A stretch of 64,000 nucleotides of DNA, from assembly GCA_018222965.1 (NCBI GenBank), contig JAAEZH010000009.1:1-64000 (forward strand). The letters are read 5' to 3'. The notes under the pieces are model-generated. The model worked only from the letters and a program-made list of their open reading frames with translations. It had not been told where the DNA came from and searched no databases. The DNA is from Bacteroidota bacterium. Its GTDB lineage: Bacteria; Bacteroidota; Bacteroidia; Chitinophagales; Saprospiraceae. Shown in pieces: positions 63,521-64,000 of this stretch (position 1 is its first letter; each line of letters starts with the position of its first letter). The position numbers were made by a program, and so were the translations under genes.

Positions 63521-63551
63521 CAAAGTTACATCTTTGATTCTTCCTTTGCAA
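63521..63551 (-). promoter_or_regulatory. tRNA-Met promoter
   Basis: Minus strand: TTG (63549-63551), 20-base spacer, TAACTTTG (63521-63528), 63 bases before the tRNA 5' end. Both boxes and spacing fit the Bacteroidota consensus, the best-spaced pair in the window. Confidence 0.6.
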
Positions 63552-63560
63552 AAAACTTTT

Positions 63561-64000
63561 ATGCCGCTCAAAAATATCATCTTCGATCTGGGAAATGTAA
63601 TCATCGACCTCGATATCCCCGCCACTGAAAACGAACTCAGAAAACTACTGGGCCCCGCTTTCAAAGGCTCTTTTCAAAAAAATGAACAACATGGTATTTT
63701 TCGGGACTACGAACTGGGACTGATTACCGAGGATCAGTTTATCCGGGGATTCCGGGAAATACTGGGACAAAACATCCCCGCAAAAGAAATCATTCGCATC
63801 TGGAATGCCCTGCTGGCCGGCATTACCAAAGAACGTTTTGAACTACTGGAAAACCTCCGAAATGACTATCGCGTTTTCCTGCTTAGCAATACCAATTACA
63901 CCCACATACAATGGGTCTATAAGTACCTGAAAGAAACCTGGAATATCACAGACTGGGATAATCGATTCTTCGATAAGCCCTACTACTCCCACGAAATCAA
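63561..64000 (+). CDS. HAD-family phosphatase, partial (3' end outside window)
   Basis: Open from ATG 63561 to the window edge, 146 codons seen. N-terminal motif I is FDLGNVIIDLD (8-18), with the nucleophile Asp; motif II is LLSNTN (about 107-112). It resembles the YihX-type sugar-phosphate phosphatases. The rest lies beyond the window. Substrate unknown. It is divergent from tRNA-Met. Confidence 0.82.
   Translation, partial: MPLKNIIFDLGNVIIDLDIPATENELRKLLGPAFKGSFQKNEQHGIFRDYELGLITEDQFIRGFREILGQNIPAKEIIRIWNALLAGITKERFELLENLRNDYRVFLLSNTNYTHIQWVYKYLKETWNITDWDNRFFDKPYYSHEI

Overview
The window reads as a chromosomal segment of a Bacteroidota bacterium, most likely of the Saprospiria (Lewinella-like) group. 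This rests on about ten secreted proteins with type IX secretion (T9SS) C-terminal sorting domains of types A and B, on promoters of the TAnnTTTG type upstream of nadE, purH, atpB and tRNA-Met, on weak Shine-Dalgarno sites, on an F1Fo operon atpB-E-F-H-A-G that lacks atpD/atpC, and on the holB-ricT gene pair. The genus is an inference; no rRNA is present.

Layout. 1-7.3 kb: an L,D-transpeptidase-like lipoprotein, T9SS cargo, a DUF1028 protein, glyA, and a purple-acid-phosphatase-like exported protein. 7.3-15.3 kb: two very large T9SS proteins (one type B with SprB-like and PKD domains, one with a Kazal domain) around pssA and a coiled-coil lipoprotein, then a large unrecognised cytoplasmic protein. 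15.3-21.2 kb: metallophosphoesterase lipoprotein, lpdA, ricT, holB, a glutathione peroxidase and queD. 21.3-24.2 kb: two T9SS proteins, one with a thioredoxin-like CGWCP motif. 24.6-29.5 kb: a FAD oxidoreductase plus NapH/CcoG-like ferredoxin membrane protein operon, then a DUF4328 protein and a sugar nucleotidyltransferase. 29.6-35.1 kb: ATP synthase operon. 35.3-45.8 kb: molybdopterin oxidoreductase, a T9SS protein, a UvrD-like helicase-nuclease with a Crp-family regulator, and dnaX. 46-50 kb: nadE between two direct repeats, then three small carboxypeptidase-regulatory-like secreted proteins. 50.5-57.2 kb: purH, coaX, an outer-membrane protein and two tandem paralogous export proteins. 57.5-64 kb: a Fur-family regulator, a choice-of-anchor-L T9SS protein, adenine deaminase, a beta-lactamase-family serine hydrolase, rpsU, a GIY-YIG nuclease element at tRNA-Met, and the start of a HAD phosphatase gene.

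Most genes are housekeeping or cell-surface functions. The most unusual structure is the small DNA-level architecture: (1) a GIY-YIG nuclease gene bounded by two identical 48-bp direct repeats made of the tRNA-Met 3' end plus its terminator, the inner copy carrying an inserted perfect 18-bp palindrome; (2) five arrays of a 13-bp odd palindrome (GACCTGWCRGGTC) at 16-bp period, two of which form 66-bp direct repeats around nadE; (3) a strongly over-represented 9-mer TTCGGCGAA, inside and outside genes; (4) a 73 % GC island between two small secreted-protein genes. No CRISPR array, prophage or complete insertion sequence was seen.
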